NCBI RefSeq assembly: GCF_030445035.2
Contig: NC_080680.1
Span: 95,981,157-96,045,156 of the forward strand
Length of the DNA stretch: 64,000 nt
Origin: Dasypus novemcinctus
Taxonomy: Eukaryota; Chordata; Mammalia; Cingulata; Dasypodidae
Direction: 5' to 3'
The notes beneath the pieces were generated by a model. The model ran no database searches and was not told the DNA's origin. It saw nothing but the letters and a program-made list of their open reading frames with translations. The translations under genes and the position numbers were made by a program. Positions within the stretch are counted from its first letter, which is position 1; every line of letters begins with the position of its first letter. Shown piece after piece: positions 34,655-47,399 of this stretch.

Positions 34655-34920
34655 TTAAAAAAATTTTTTCTCTCTTTATTTTGTTTTAAATGTTACATTC
34701 ATAAAATATGAGATCCCATATACTCCCCACCCCCCTCACCCAATCCTCCCACATCAGCAACCTCTTTCATCATTGAGGCACATTCATTGCATTTAGTGAA
34801 TACATTTTAGAGCACTGCTGAACCATATAGATAATGGTTTACATTGTAGTTTACACTCTCCCCCAGTCTACCCAGTGTACCATGGCAGGACATACAATCT
34901 CCAGCATCTATCCCTGCAGT
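34655..34920 (-). mobile_element. short L1 3' end, part B, minus strand
   Basis: T-rich tail at 34652-34690, then ATGAGATCCCATATACTCCCC and the usual terminal block. It is truncated at TCTATCCCTGCAGTA near 34920. Confidence 0.87.
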
Positions 34921-36285
34921 ATGCCTTCTGACTTATGCCACTCCTATGAGTGAAGATACCTCCTGCTCTGTACTGTAACCTGAATCCTCCCTTTCTACCC
35001 AGAAATCCCAGGATCCAAAGTCAAAGAGGAACATTTGGTGACTCAAGGGACTTTATGGACTTCCATGTCTGTTCACCAGTTTCAAAACAATGAGCAAAAA
35101 TATCTTCTTTTCCCAACCATAAAAAGCACCTAGGGGGAAAGAGCCCTAAACGGTTGATTAGAGAAGGAAACAAATTGAGTCAAATGCCCAAGTTCCTTCT
35201 TAGCCCTTGGAAAGGAGCACAGGAAGGGGCATAACTGCTTCTAGAGTCACAGAAGAGATTATCCCTAATGTCAGTACATCCTGAGCATCTGGTTGGGTTT
35301 CTGTTTGTTAAGCAAAGTCCCATTAACCCCACTGAAATCCAAGCACTCATTTCAATGGCAGGACCACTCACTATCATACCAGATCTCAAAGACAATCAAT
35401 GAATTTCTCAATGCCTTAGAGAAGGATGTATCTTGCAGGTTTTTCCAGGAGACATAGGTGGGATAGGGTAGCAAGCCTCACATAGATATACTCTAGAAAT
35501 TTTCATTTCTCTAAGCCTGTGTATTACTTCTCCCATAATTTTCATGGAAGTTCTGATATGTGGGGAAATAGTTTAAATTGCATTTGAACTTTGTATGAAT
35601 TGCTCCCTATTACTGAAGATGTTGCCCCTGTTCCCTATTATAGATGTTGCAATTCTGATAATGAACAGCTGTTTGTTAATTCACAATAAATGCAATGTGG
35701 AAACTAGGGTGGAGGCTCTCAGTTCCAGAAGCTATGAGTACCCTGCTCCCAATTTTATCTTCTCTCTTGTGTCTTTCTCTCTTTCCTTTATTTATTAAAG
35801 TTCTGCATCACCTTCCATTCGAAACCTATTGCTGAGATGGTCTCAGCACTGATAATTTGATATTATTAAAAGTAGGTCATTGATGTATCCAGGTTTTAGT
35901 CAACTGACAAGGAAATTTATAGAGCCAATTGTAGGTACTTGAGCAACACCTAAAGTCTAGCATTTCCAATAAGTTTACTCATATCAATATTTTGGCTCAA
36001 TGCAACCTTTTCTTTTATCTCTCTTTGTCTAATATTTTTTGAATATATTCCCACATGTACTACCAAATTTCTTTTTCACACAAATTAGCAAAGTCTTAAA
36101 ATTACTTTTGTCTATAGACTAACTATTCTTGGAGCAAACATTGTAGTTCTCATCCTGGGCTATTCTGAAATCTAACTGTTATTGTGAGGATAAGGGGTCT
36201 TCAGGAAACTAGGCATCCACTTGCAAGGCAGTTTCTTAATATTAAATCATTACAGAGACTTCAATATCTCAGAATTCTCAGACCT
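34921..36285. other. intergenic, unassigned
   Basis: No recognisable gene. Short open frames are present (such as 35180-35395 on minus), but nothing suggests coding. Confidence 0.45.
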
Positions 36286-36289
36286 GTAA

Positions 36290-36795
36290 ATTGTAGGATT
36301 GATGTGGAGAAAGTGGCCATGGTAGTTGCTGAGGGCAGGGAGAGGGAAGAAAAGATGTGATGTGGGGGCATTTTTGGGATTTGGAGTTGTCCTAAATGAT
36401 ATTGCAGGGACAGATGCTGGACATTATATATCCTGCTATAACCACTGAATGTACTAGGGGAGAGTGTAAACTACAATGTAAACTATTATCCATGTGGTGC
36501 AGCAGTGCTCCAAAGTGTATTCACCAAATGCAATGAATGTGCCACAATGATGAAAGAGGTTGTTGATGTGGGAGGCGTGGGGTTGGGTGATGTGTGGGGT
36601 ATATGGGAACTTCTTATATTTTTTAATGTAACATTTTTTGTGATCTATGTATCTTCAAAAAATATAATTAAAAATGATGGGGTGAGGGGGAGAGTGAGTT
36701 ATATGGGAACATCTTATGCTTTTTTAATGTAGCGTTTTGTGTAATCTATTAACTTTAAAAGAAGATAATTAAGAAATAAAATAAAATTTTAAAAA
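36290..36795 (+). mobile_element. L1 3' end, part B, with duplicated terminal block
   Basis: Starts at GGATTGATGTGGAGAAAGTGG and reaches the terminal block ATTTTTTAATGTAACATTTTTTG (36618-36641). It then repeats a second terminal block (GATGGGGTGAGGGGGAGAG...TTTTTTAATGTAGCG, 36675-36735) before the A-rich tail (36760-36800). The same double end occurs at 4800-4990. Confidence 0.83.
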
Positions 36796-36805
36796 AAGAA
36801 AGAAA

Positions 36806-37875
36806 GCTTGGTTTACGAGCACCAACTAGCAACCCAACTGGAAAAAGACCTTGACCAAAAAGAGAAAAGAATAAAGACAAAGGAGTTTATGTGGCTAAGA
36901 GACTTCAAAGTGAGTCTGGAGGTCATTCCAGAGGTTATCTTTATGCAAGTCTCAGCAGGATCTCATTGACTGCCAAAGTAAATATTCTCTCAAATAGTGA
37001 AGACATCCAGACTTTATAGACAGGACAGACAGACAGTTCAGGAGTTTGGCAATCTGGCTGTCGTCCCTATTTGAGAACTTATGCTCTCCCAATGACAGAG
37101 TTGGATTCAGTTGTGGTTTCCCTACACATGGCTCTTTTGCTTTATTTGAACCAATAGTTAGTACTAGACTTGATAGTGTATATACAAGAGACTTAAATCT
37201 TTGGACTGTTCATGTGCCAGTTGGGCCCTGAATCTCAAAAGAGTTGCAACACCTACTTTCCAGAACAACAAGGAGATGATGATGGACAGCAACCATCTCA
37301 AGGAACAGAGAGTCTGCAACCTCAAGCAAGATAGTCCCATCCATCTTCCCCATGGGATCTAAACCTCTTGCAATTAGAGGTGGAGTGGTCATCACCTGCC
37401 CAGAATCCTCAGGATTAGAGAATGAACAGTGGGCTAGAGTAGACTTATTGGTATTCTACTATAGACTTATAGTGATTCTAGCAATGGAAGAACTGTTATC
37501 ATTGATGTGGAGGCAGTGGCTACCAGAGGCTCTGAGGGAAAGGAAAGGGGAAAAATAGGTGTAATATGGGGTCGTTTTTGGAACACTGAAATTGTCATGA
37601 ATGATATTGCAAGGATGGATACAGGCCAATATATATCTTGTCATAACTTACAAAATTGTGTGGGACAGAGTAAAGTACAATGGAAACTATAATCCATGCT
37701 TAGCAGCAATGTTCCAAAATGTGATCATCAATTGTAACAAATGTACGACACTAAGAAGTATGTTATTAATGTGGGAAAATGTGGGAGGAGTAGGGAGCAG
37801 GAGATATGTGAATCCCCTACATTTTAATGTAACATTTAAGTAATCTAAGTATCTTTTTTTAAAAAATTAAAAAGT
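36806..37875 (+). mobile_element. older-type L1 3' UTR, 5'-truncated
   Basis: Starts at TTACGAGCACCAACTAGCAA and runs through GAGTTTATGTGGCTAAGAGAC and CCATGGGATCTAAACCTCTTGCAATTAGAGGTGGAG. It ends TAATGTAACATTTAAGTAATCTAAGTATC with an A-rich tail. It is collinear with 58850-59960. Confidence 0.85.
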
Positions 37876-38189
37876 ATATTTTAAAAAATTGATAATCATT
37901 TGTGGACTGGAATAGAAAAAAGTGCATAATTTACCACTGTAAAATACTTTTCTTTGCTAGAACATCAAACACATCAGTGACTGTCTTATGAATAGCTGGA
38001 AAGGAAAAAATATATAAATTATTTTTTACTCTCAGAATTTGCCCACTTTCCTAAAAAGGAAATATTTGGTTTTCAAAGAATGTCAGTTGTAAATTTATTT
38101 AAAATTTTAATACTTATAAGAAATATGTTATTTGGTCATAACATACTAAAGGAAAGTTGAAAGGAGTTTAGGGTGATTATGATATGAAA

Positions 38190-40235
38190 CAGAGAGGCAG
38201 AGTAAGAGGAAATGGAACAAAGAAGAGATGGAACAAAGACAAAACAAATAGCAATATGAGAAATTTAACCCTAACCCTACAACTAATCACATTAAATATA
38301 AATGATCTAAAAACCCAATTGAAAGGCAGAGATTGTCATATCAGACAACAAAGCAACCCAATTACATTCTTTCTTCAAAAAACACACTTTAAGTAGGAAA
38401 AATAGATTAAAAGCAAAGAATGGAATAAAAATTTTAAAAACTGAAAGGATGGGAAAATATACCATGCTAACCCTAAACAAAAGAAAGTGAGACTGACCAT
38501 ATTAATATCAGTCAAAGTAGAGTTCAGTGTAAAGAATATTATCAGGCATGAAGGAGTTAATTCATCATGTCAAAACAATTCTAAATGTTTATGCAATGAA
38601 TAAAAGGACTTCAAAACACATGAAGCAAAAATTGATGATTGGTAGACAAATTCACAATTGTAGTTGGAAATTTTAATACCTTCCTCTAAATAATTGATAG
38701 AACAGGTAGACAGACCATCAATAAGGAGATAGAAAATTTAAATGACACTGTCAACCAAGTTCATCTAGTTGACATTTATAGAACACTTCAATCAACAAGA
38801 GCAGAACGCACATTCTTTTCTAGGGCACATGGAATGTTTACCAAGATAAAGCATATTTGGTGATCATAAAACAAGTTTCAATAAGTTAAAACAAATTTAA
38901 GGCATACAATATATTATCTCTAAGCATGATCTAAAGTAAATAAAAAATCAATGATAAAAGATAGCTAGAAAAATTCCCAAAAGTTTAGCAAATAAATAAC
39001 ATATTTCTAAATAATATGTGAGGCAAAGAAAAAAAATCAAAAGAAAAAACCAAAAGAATTTTTAACTGAAAAAAAGGAAAGCACTACATATCAAAATTTG
39101 TGAAATGCCATTAAAATAATACTTGGGGAAAATTTTTTTGCTTAAACTAAACATTTCTAGAAGACCTGGGGAAAAACTCTTGTGACCTTGGGTAAGGTGA
39201 AGATTTTTTAGATGTAAAAAGAAATGATCCCTAAAGAAACAAGTTAATAAAATGGACTTCATCAAATTTAAAAATCATTGTTCTTTGAAAGACAATACTA
39301 AGAAAATGAAGATAAGTCACAGAATGGAAGAAAATATTTGAAAATCATGCCTCTGATAAAGAACCTGTATTCAGATTACATACATTTACAAAACTCAAAT
39401 ATTTCAATTTAAAATGAGCAAAATATTTGGACACTTTACCTACAAGACTTATGGATGGAAAATAAGCATATGAAAAGATGCTCAATATCATCATTATTCA
39501 TTAGAAAAATGCAAATTAAAACTGCATTGAGTAACCATTACACACATAAAAGAACACCTCAATTAAAAAGACAGATTATACCAAGTGTTTGAGTGGAGGA
39601 AGAGAAACTCAATACATTGCTGGTGAGAATGTAAAGGATACACTCTGAAACAATGGCAGTTTCTTTAAATGATATATACCTAGAATGTGACCCAAACCTA
39701 ATTGCCTAAGGGAAAATAAGGCATATGTGTGTGTACAATGACTTGTTCGTAACAAGAATGTTCATAGCAGTGTTGTTTTATTTAATAGGCAAACACTGGA
39801 AATAGCCTAAATGTCCACCAGCAGGTAAATGGATAAAAAAGCTATAGCATAGACATAAAATGGAATACTGTACTCAGCAATAAACAGAACGAAATAGTGA
39901 TCCATGCTACAATGTAGATGAATCTCACAATTCTTATGCTGAGTCAAAGAAGGCAGAAACAAAAGAGTACATTCTGTATGATTCCATTTATATAAATTCT
40001 AGAAGGCTGCAAAGTAATCTATCCGGCAGTAAACAGATCATTGGTTCCCTGGGGATGAGTAGGAGGAGGGAGATAGGGCAGGAGAGGAAGCAGCAGGAAA
40101 CATTGTGATCTTAATTATTTGTGGTGATAGTCTTATGGGTGTATACATATGGAAAAACTAATCAAATTGTGTCTTTAAATATATGCAGCTTATTATATGT
40201 CACTTATACTTCAATAAATCTGTTTTTAAGTAACT
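38190..40235 (+). mobile_element. old L1, ORF2 remnants and 3' end with internal deletion
   Basis: 38240-39060 is endonuclease-domain sequence (TTAACCCTAACCCTACAACTAATCACATTAAATATAAATGATCT...). From about 39240 it jumps to the ORF2 C-terminal region (AAGACAATACTAAGAAAATGAAGA) and 3' UTR, ending CACTTATACTTCAATAAATCTGTTTTTAAG at 40205-40232. There are many stops. Confidence 0.83.
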
Positions 40236-41365
40236 ACATGAAAACATAAATATAAGAGTAAGATTCAGTTCTTCCTCTACAGAATACCTTCGGATGGCTT
40301 CCCAACCCACTCATCGTAAAACCCAAAAACTTTACTATGGCCTTCAGTGTCCTACAAACGGAACCCCCCAATATCTCTAAACTTATTTCCACCTCTCCCT
40401 CCCTCAGCCTGGTCCAGAAACAGAGTCCCTAAAGACATTTCTAGAACAGGTCAGGCATTCTCTCACATGAGAGCATTTTCTGACACTGCTCCACATGCCT
40501 GGAACCGTTTTCTCCCAGATCCCCAAGGTGTGCTTACCAGTCCCTGAGGGCTCCTATCTAGTGAGCTCTACCTGGACCACACAATTTGAAATGACTAATT
40601 CTGTGCCCTACACTCTTTTCTCTTTTTAGGTTCCTTTTCTTCTTAGCAGGTTTTACTAAAACTAAGAATGGAATTATTTACTTCAGACACAAAAAACCTT
40701 AGAGAGTGTACATTCCAGTAAAGAGACAATGACAATAAATGAAATAAGTAAGCACAGAGTGTGTTAGAAGTTAGAAACTGATGTGGAGAAAAGGAATCTG
40801 ATGAGGGATGTCAGGACTGCAGGACTATAAAGTGTACATGAGGATTGACTTTGTTGACCTTTTACTCAACTTGAATGCCCAGAATCTAGAAAATTCCTAG
40901 GCACATCACCATGCAATAAGTATTTTTGTATGCATGAAATACGAATGCCTGCATTTAGCTTCTCATTTTGGGAGCAAGAGAAAAGTCTCATTTTCCCAAA
41001 CTAACATTAATCAGGACTATAAGGCTGTCCTCATCACAGATATCCAAAGTAGAGAAAAAAATCACAGTCTTCTTAGGATTGGGGAAATTTGGTAATAGGA
41101 TTGGCTGCTTTGTGTTCCCCTATTAATATCTTGCCACAGACACAATAAAATTAAAATTTATTTAGGTTTTAGAAACCCATAAAATCACTTTAGTAACTAG
41201 CTACTACATTAAGAACATAAGCAATCTAAGCTTTACTAAAGTTAAACATTAGGTACTTCACTTAGTATTTGTAGCTCTGGAAAACAATAGAAAAGAAAGG
41301 GAAACTAAGGAGCTGATCGCAACCCCATTTACTTCAACAGCTAGAAATTCTAAATTGTCATCAAA
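40085..41365 (+). repeat. local duplication, copy 1
   Basis: This block matches 44230-45575 in the same order and orientation: L1 3' end, L2 relic, TTACATTCCAGTAA-type tract, CAATAAGTATTTTTGTATG and a run ending GCTTCAACAGCTAGAAA-like. Differences are scattered substitutions and small indels, so the duplication is old. Confidence 0.85.
40275..40660 (+). repeat. L2 relic, copy 1
   Basis: GGATGGCTTCCCAACCCACTCA..GTAAAACCCAAAAACTTTACTATGGCC, then the GCCTGGAACCGTTTTCTCCCAGATCCCC block, is the L2 3' region in sense orientation. It is duplicated at 44490-44870. Confidence 0.75.
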
Positions 41366-41399
41366 AGCCATAGTATATATTGTTTAGCTGTTGTTGTTT

Positions 41400-42405
41400 T
41401 TTTAATCAGATTGATAGAACAGATAGATAAAAAGAAAGAAAAAATTCAGCAAGAATTCAGGGATTTGAATGACAACGTGAAAAGCATAAACATAGGCATC
41501 CCAGAGGGAGAAGAGAAAGGAAAAGGGGCAGAAGGAGTATTGGACGAAATAATGGCTGAAAATTTTCCAACTATTTTGAGGGACATGCACAGACATGTCC
41601 AGTAAGTGCAGCACACACCAAACAGTATAAAACATAACAGGCCTACCCCAAAACATATACTCAACAAATTATCCAGTGCTCAAGACAAAAAAAAGGAATA
41701 CTGAAAGAAGCAAGAGGAAAGAGATCCATAATATACAAGGGAAGCTCAATAAGACTTAACACTGATTGTTCATCTGAAACCATGGAGGCAAGAAGGTAGT
41801 GTCATGACATAGTTAAGGGGCCAAACTAAACAAAACTGACAGCCAAAAATTCTATATCCAGCAAAGTTGGCATTAAAAAGTGAGGGTGAGTTTAAAATAT
41901 TCGCAGATAAACAGAAATTAAAAGAGTTTGTCAACAAGAATCCTGTGCTTCATGAAATATCAAAGGGAGTTCTGCAGATTGAAAGGGAAAAAAAAAGAGA
42001 ATAGAGAAGGTTGCAGGAGAGTATAGGAAGTGAGTTTAATGGTAGGAATATCTAAAAAGATAAATAAATTAAAACAATAGATGATATGCATTAACCTAAA
42101 GAAAATAATGTAAGTACTGTCTTGACAGTAATAACACAAATGTTAATGGATTAAACTCTCTAAACAAGTGACACAGATTGGAAGAATGGATATAAAATAT
42201 ATTACCCTTCTATATGCTATCCATAAGAAGTTTTCCTTAGACCCAGGGATGCAAGGAAGTTGCAAGTGAATGATTAGAAAATTATTTTATATGCAAACAA
42301 TAATGAAAATGAGGTGGGAGAAGCTATAGTAACATCAGACAAAAAAGATTTTAAATGCAAAACTATTGTAAAAGAAAAAGAAGGACACTATATATTAATA
42401 AAAGT
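41400..42405 (+). mobile_element. old L1, ORF1 and start of ORF2 (left part)
   Basis: The + frame opens RDLNDNVKSINIGIPEGEEKGKGAEGVLDEIMAENFP, the conserved ORF1 centre. ORF1 C-terminal sequence and the intergenic region follow. ORF2 endonuclease sequence (AAAGATTTTAAATGCAAAACTATTG) stops at 42405, where another L1 tail is inserted. It continues at 43350. Confidence 0.85.
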
Positions 42406-43345
42406 GGTTGGTGTGTACTCAGGAGACTTGAATCTCTGTACTGGCTATGTGCCAGCTGGACCCTGAGCCTCAGCAGAGTTGTAAATCCTACTTTCTGATT
42501 CTTTGGTCTTATCCAGATCAGCTAATAGGAGATGAAGATGGTCAATCACCACACCAGGGAACTGAGAGTGCCTACAACTGCAAGCAGGAGAATCGCATCC
42601 TTCAGCCATGTGGGATCTAAACCCCCTCTAGATTTAGAGGTGGCGTGGACATCACAATCCCAGAATCCACAAGATGGAGGGAAAAAATATGGATTAGAGT
42701 GGACTTACTGGCATTCTATTATTGAACTACTGTGACTCTAGCAATGGAAAAAATTATCATTGATGTGGAGACAGTGGCCTCAGGAGTTGCTGGTAGTGGG
42801 GAGAGGGAAGAAGAAATGTGATGGGGGGCATTTTCTGGACTTGAGGTTGTCCTAAATAATATTGCAAAGTCAGATGCTGGAAACTATATATCCTGTCATA
42901 ACCCACGGAATGGACTGGAGGAGATTTTATAATACTCTGTAAACTATAATCCATGTGGTGCAGCAGTGCTCCAAAATGTATTCACCAAATGCAATGAATA
43001 TGCCTCAGTGATGAAAGAGGTTTTTGATGTGGGAGGAGTGGGGGGATGGGGTGTGGAGTATGTGGGAACCTCTTATATTTTTTAATGTAACATCTTTTGT
43101 GATCTATGCATCTTTTTAAAAAGACAATTAAAAATAAGTTTTTAAAATGTAAATAAAATTAATTTAAAAATCACAAAAAAGTATTTCAGAGCAATGCATG
43201 ATATTAGCAGTAGAGTGAAATATGAGTGACCCATATGACTTTTTGTATGTTTGTTTTATAAGTTCACAACTATTACTATATACTTATTGTTTATGTAAGT
43301 TTATGTATGCATGATATACTTCAATAACTTTTTTAATGAAAAAAA
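42406..43345 (+). mobile_element. two L1 3' ends inserted in an older L1
   Basis: 42406-43160 is part B, starting at GTTGGTGTGTACTCAGGAGACTTG and ending TTATATTTTTTAATGTAACATC plus an A-rich tail. 43165-43345 is a different 3' module (TTTTATAAGTTCACAACTATTACTAT...ATGATATACTTCAATAA), also with an A-rich end. Together they interrupt ORF2 of the surrounding L1 near AATAAAAG, which recurs in variant form at the right edge. Confidence 0.8.
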
Positions 43346-43349
43346 AATA

Positions 43350-44228
43350 AAGGGGGTAATCTTTCAAGAAGAAAGAATAGCCATAAACATTTATGCACCT
43401 AACCAGGGTCCCTAAAAATAAATGAGGTAAATATTGGAAAAACTAGGTGGAGAAATAGATGCTTCCAAAATTATAGTTGAGAACTTTAAAACATGATTAT
43501 CATCATTAGGTAGAACATCTCAACAGAGAATCAATAAAGAAAGAGACCTTGAATAATACGTTAGAGGATCTAGACCTTACAGATGTATACAGAACATTAT
43601 ACCCAAATACAGCAGGATATACATTCTTCTCAAGTGCACATGGATCATTCTCCAGGATAGACCGCATGCTTGGCCACAGTACAATGTTCAATGAATTTTA
43701 AAAGTTTGAAATTATCCAAAGCATTATCTCTGACCATAATGGAATGGAGCTAGAAATTAGTAAAGAGAAACAGATTAGGCACAAAGATAGGCAAGTTACA
43801 GAATACCGTCTTCGAGAATCAGTGGGGCAAGGAGGATACTGCAAACGAAATCAGAAATTACCTTGAAATGAATGAGAATGGCAACACAATATTACAAAAC
43901 CTATGGAATGTAACAAAAGCAGTGCTGAGAGGGAAATTTTTAGCCATAAATGCCTACATTAAAAAAGAAGAAATAGCTAAAATCAAAGACTAAACTGCAC
44001 ACCTGAAGGAATTAGAAAAAGAGCAACAATTAATTCCAAAGCAAGTAGAGAAAGGGAAATAACAAAGATTAGAGCAGAGATAAATGAAATTGCAAATAAG
44101 AATGCACTTGAAAAAGTAAACAAAATGAAAATCCAGTTCTTTGAGAAAATTAATGAAATTGACAATCCCTTAGCTAGACTAACAAAGGAAAAAAAGAAGA
44201 AGATGCAGTACATAAAATAAGAAACAAG
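43350..44228 (+). mobile_element. old L1 ORF2, continued (endonuclease to linker)
   Basis: It continues the element of 41400-42405: ATAGCCATAAACATTTATGCACC, GGATATACATTCTTCTCAAGTGCACATGGATCATTC and ATTATCTCTGACCATAATGG. It ends abruptly at 44228 where duplicated sequence begins, so the duplication breakpoint lies within L1. Confidence 0.85.
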
Positions 44229-44229
44229 G

Positions 44230-45575
44230 AAGGGGAAAAGGAAACAGGAGGTAACATTGTGATCTTAATTGTTTGTGGTGATAGTTTTATGGGTGTATAC
44301 ATATGGCAAACTAATCAAATAGTGTACTTTAAATATGTGCAGTTTATTTATATGTGGTGCCACCTATACTTCAATAAATCTGTTTTTAAGTAACTACATG
44401 AAATATACATACATGTATATATATATATATATGTATATACACACACACGCACACATGAGAAAGATCAGATATTCTTCTACTGAATAACTTTGGATGGCTT
44501 CCCAAACCACTCAGGGTAAAACCAAAACTCTACTATGGCCTTAAATGTCCTACAGACTGAACCCCCAATATCTCTAAACTTATTTCCACCTATCCCTCCC
44601 TCACTAAGCACAATCCATCAAAAGAGTCCCCCTACATGTTTCAGGAACCGGTCAGGCACTCTCTTGCTTGAGAGCATTCAGTTGCTGTTCCTCAAGCCTG
44701 GAATCCTTTTCTCCCAGATTTCCCCAAGGTGCGCTTACCTGTCCCTATGCATTCCTATCCAGTGAGTTCTACCTGCAACACACAATTTAAGATGACAAGT
44801 TTCATGCCCAGCACTCTTGCTCTTTTTAGGTTCCTTTTATTCACGGCAGTTTTTTACCAAAAATGAAACATAGAATGAAATTACTTCAGTCACAAAAAAC
44901 CTTACGGAGCTTACATTCCAGTAAGGAGACAATGACAATAAATAAATAAGCACAGGGTGCATTAGAAGGTTAGAAACTGCTATGGAGAAAAGGAACATGA
45001 TGAAGGATATCAGGACTTCTGGAATATAAAACGTACATGAGGATTGACTTTTGTGACTTTTTCCTTAACTTGTATGCCCAGAACCTAGAAAATTCCCAGG
45101 TACATTGATATGCAATAAGTATTTTTGTATGAATGAATTATGAATGCCTACATTTAGTCTTTCCCTATCAGAAGTGGGATATCAGTTTAGGAGCAAGATA
45201 AAACTCATTTTCCCAAACTCACATTAACTAGGCATGTAAGGCTGTTCTCACTATAAAAATCCAACTACCAGAAAAAAATTAGTCTTCCTAGGATGGGAAA
45301 TTTGATAATGGGATAGGCTACTCTGTGCTTCCTTATTAAGTTCCTATAATATGCACAATAACATAAAAAATATTTAGGTTTTAAAAAAACAAAAACACTT
45401 TATTAAGTAACCATCTGCATTAACAAAGTGAGCAATATGAGCCTTACTAAAATTAAAAATTTGATACTTCACTGAATATTTGTAATTGGAAAACAATAAA
45501 CAAAAAAGAGAAACTAAGAGTCTGATTGCTATCCTATTTGCTTCAACAGCTAGAAACTCTAAGTGATCATTAAGA
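44230..45575 (+). repeat. local duplication, copy 2
   Basis: Collinear with 40085-41365. It includes an L1 3' end (ACTTCAATAAATCTGTTTTTAAG, 44369-44391), an L2 relic (44490-44870) and the same downstream tract. It carries a TA/CA microsatellite at 44410-44455 that copy 1 lacks. Confidence 0.85.
44405..44456. repeat. TA/CA microsatellite
   Basis: An (AT)n run followed by (AC)n, with TATATATATATATATA then CACACACACGCACAC. It is specific to copy 2 of the local duplication. Confidence 0.95.
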
Positions 45576-45785
45576 AGTCTATAGTGTAAACTATAGTCCT
45601 TGGTTGGTAGCAATGATTCAATATGGGTTTGTCAATTGTATCAAATGTGCTACACAAAAGAATGAAGTTATTAATATGAGAAAGTGCAGGAGTGGAAGGG
45701 AGTGGGGCATATGGGAATACCTTATATTGTTTATGTAACATTTATGTAATCTAAAGCTTCTTTAAAAATAAAAAATATATATATA
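45576..45785 (+). mobile_element. short older-type L1 3' end
   Basis: Starts TCTATAGTGTAAACTATAGTCC and ends TATTGTTTATGTAACATTTATGTAATCTAAAGC, followed by an A-rich/TA tail. It lies at the right edge of duplication copy 2. Confidence 0.85.
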
Positions 45786-46457
45786 TAAAAAATAAAGACT
45801 ATATAAATATGGTAACCATGAAGGAAAAAAAAAGTCATAGTACCTAGTGTTGAGTTGGATTTTAAACTATCAAAACCATGTTAAACAGACTTACACTGAC
45901 TCCAATTACGGGTCCAATTGCTCATTTCATTATACATAAAGAGAGGTACCATTACAATATGAGAAGTCTTACCAATGAGATGGCATAGTTTAGTCTAAGG
46001 TACTAATGTATTTCACATTTCTAATCTTAAAATAAAAGGTCCAGATAGAAAATTGGTTTTGTATTTAAAGAAGAACCATAAAGTCCTGTCGAATTTCCTG
46101 TTGAGAAAAGTGGTTCGTATATTTTGTAATCTTAGCAAGCTTTTCATAGCTCATCAGGAAATAAGGATAAGTGTAACCTGTTCAGAAGGATCAGTTACAT
46201 ATTTGACTAACAAAAAGTTTTGTACTTTGAAACACCAAAGATGAGTGTGTGTTGCAGGCAATTTCATATATAGGGCAATGAAAAAATAAAGGACAGCATA
46301 CATATGACTAAAGTAAAAGACCTGAGGTCCCACAGCTTAACTTCCTATTTTAAATGAGTATTGGATGGTGCTGAAAAAAGCCTGACCAACTCATAGTTTT
46401 TCAGTAGGCATTGCTGATAGGATCAGTGTGTGAAATAAGAATGCGGTTTGTAGATTT
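45786..46457. other. intergenic, downstream of the OR gene
   Basis: No repeat or gene could be named. It would contain the 3' UTR of the OR transcript on the minus strand. I did not fix a polyadenylation site. Confidence 0.4.
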
Positions 46458-47399
46458 TCAATTCGAGTAAAGGATATCGCTTCTGAAAAGTATCCCCAGA
46501 GCCAATTTCATATCTCTGTTTCTTAGGCTGTATATGAAAGGGTTCAACATAGGGGTCACCACTGTATACATCAACGAGGCAGTCATCTCTTTGCCATTGG
46601 AGTTGTTTGATGAGGGGGAAAAGTACAGGGCCATAATTGTTCCATAGAATAGAGACACCACACAGAGGTGAGAGCCACAGGTGGACAAGACTTTGTAGAC
46701 ACCTTTGGTTGAGGGGACCCTCAGGATTGAGGCCCAAATGCAGCCATACGAGACAAGGATGGCACTCAATGGAAATATGCCAAGTGCAGTTGCTACAATA
46801 AAAATAACCAGCTCATTTAAAGAGGTGTCTGAGCAAGACAACTTGAGCAGGATTGGGAGACTACAGAAAAAATGAGAGATAATATTGTCAGTGCAGAAGG
46901 ACAGTTGAGCTAGAAGGAGGGTGTGCAAGAGGGAACTGCCACAGGAGAGAATCCAGGAGCCAGCTACCAGCAAGGCACACAGCTCTTCTCTCATGATGCT
47001 GGTATAGTGTAGAGGGTGACAAATGGCCACATACCTGTCATAAGCCATCACTGTGAGAAGAAGGTTGTCCATGCAAGCAAAAATTAAATAAAAATACATC
47101 TGTGAAATGCATCCTTGATAGGATATGGATCGGTTCTGAGTTTGCATGTTCATCAGCATCTTTGGAACAGTGACTGATGAAAGGGAGACGTCAGTGAGAG
47201 CCAAGTAGCTGAGGAAAAAGTACATGGGGGTGTGGAGGCGAGAGTCCAGCCTGATGAGCAGGATGATGAGCAGGTTCCCCAGCACCGTGGTGAGGTACAT
47301 GCCCAGGAAGAGGGCGAAGAATACGCCCTGCTGCTCTGGTCGGATGGGGAGTCCCAGGAGGAGGAATTCCGACACGCTGCTCTGGTTCTCCCACCTCAT
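46458..47399 (-). CDS. OR1J-like: olfactory receptor, OR1J-type, intact single-exon coding frame
   Basis: This is a class A GPCR odorant receptor, expected in the cilia membrane of olfactory neurons, coupling to G-olf. The frame is uninterrupted (313 residues). Visible OR signatures, in order: NQS glycosylation site at residues 5-7, GN in TM1 at 41-42, [10 protein letters not shown] at 55-64, [10 protein letters not shown] at the end of TM3 (118-127), SYG in TM5 (217-219), [10 protein letters not shown] leading into TM6 (236-245) and [12 protein letters not shown] in TM7 (283-294). Cys97 and Cys179 can form the conserved disulfide. In extracellular loop 2 the usual FFCD reads FFCS. The open frame extends seven codons upstream to another ATG at 47420; I chose the downstream ATG because MRxENQSS is the usual family start. 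The N-terminus and ECL2 resemble OR1J1, OR1J2 and OR1J4 from memory, but I cannot assign the exact member. The 5' non-coding exon and promoter were not identified. Confidence 0.95.
   Translation of the reverse strand: MRWENQSSVSEFLLLGLPIRPEQQGVFFALFLGMYLTTVLGNLLIILLIRLDSRLHTPMYFFLSYLALTDVSLSSVTVPKMLMNMQTQNRSISYQGCISQMYFYLIFACMDNLLLTVMAYDRYVAICHPLHYTSIMREELCALLVAGSWILSCGSSLLHTLLLAQLSFCTDNIISHFFCSLPILLKLSCSDTSLNELVIFIVATALGIFPLSAILVSYGCIWASILRVPSTKGVYKVLSTCGSHLCVVSLFYGTIMALYFSPSSNNSNGKEMTASLMYTVVTPMLNPFIYSLRNRDMKLALGILFRSDILYSN

Noticed and set aside
38270..38280. CCCTAACCCTA resembling a telomeric repeat.
   Set aside because: It is part of the L1 ORF2 start region (TTAACCCTAACCCTA from decayed coding sequence) and only about two units long; not an interstitial telomere tract.
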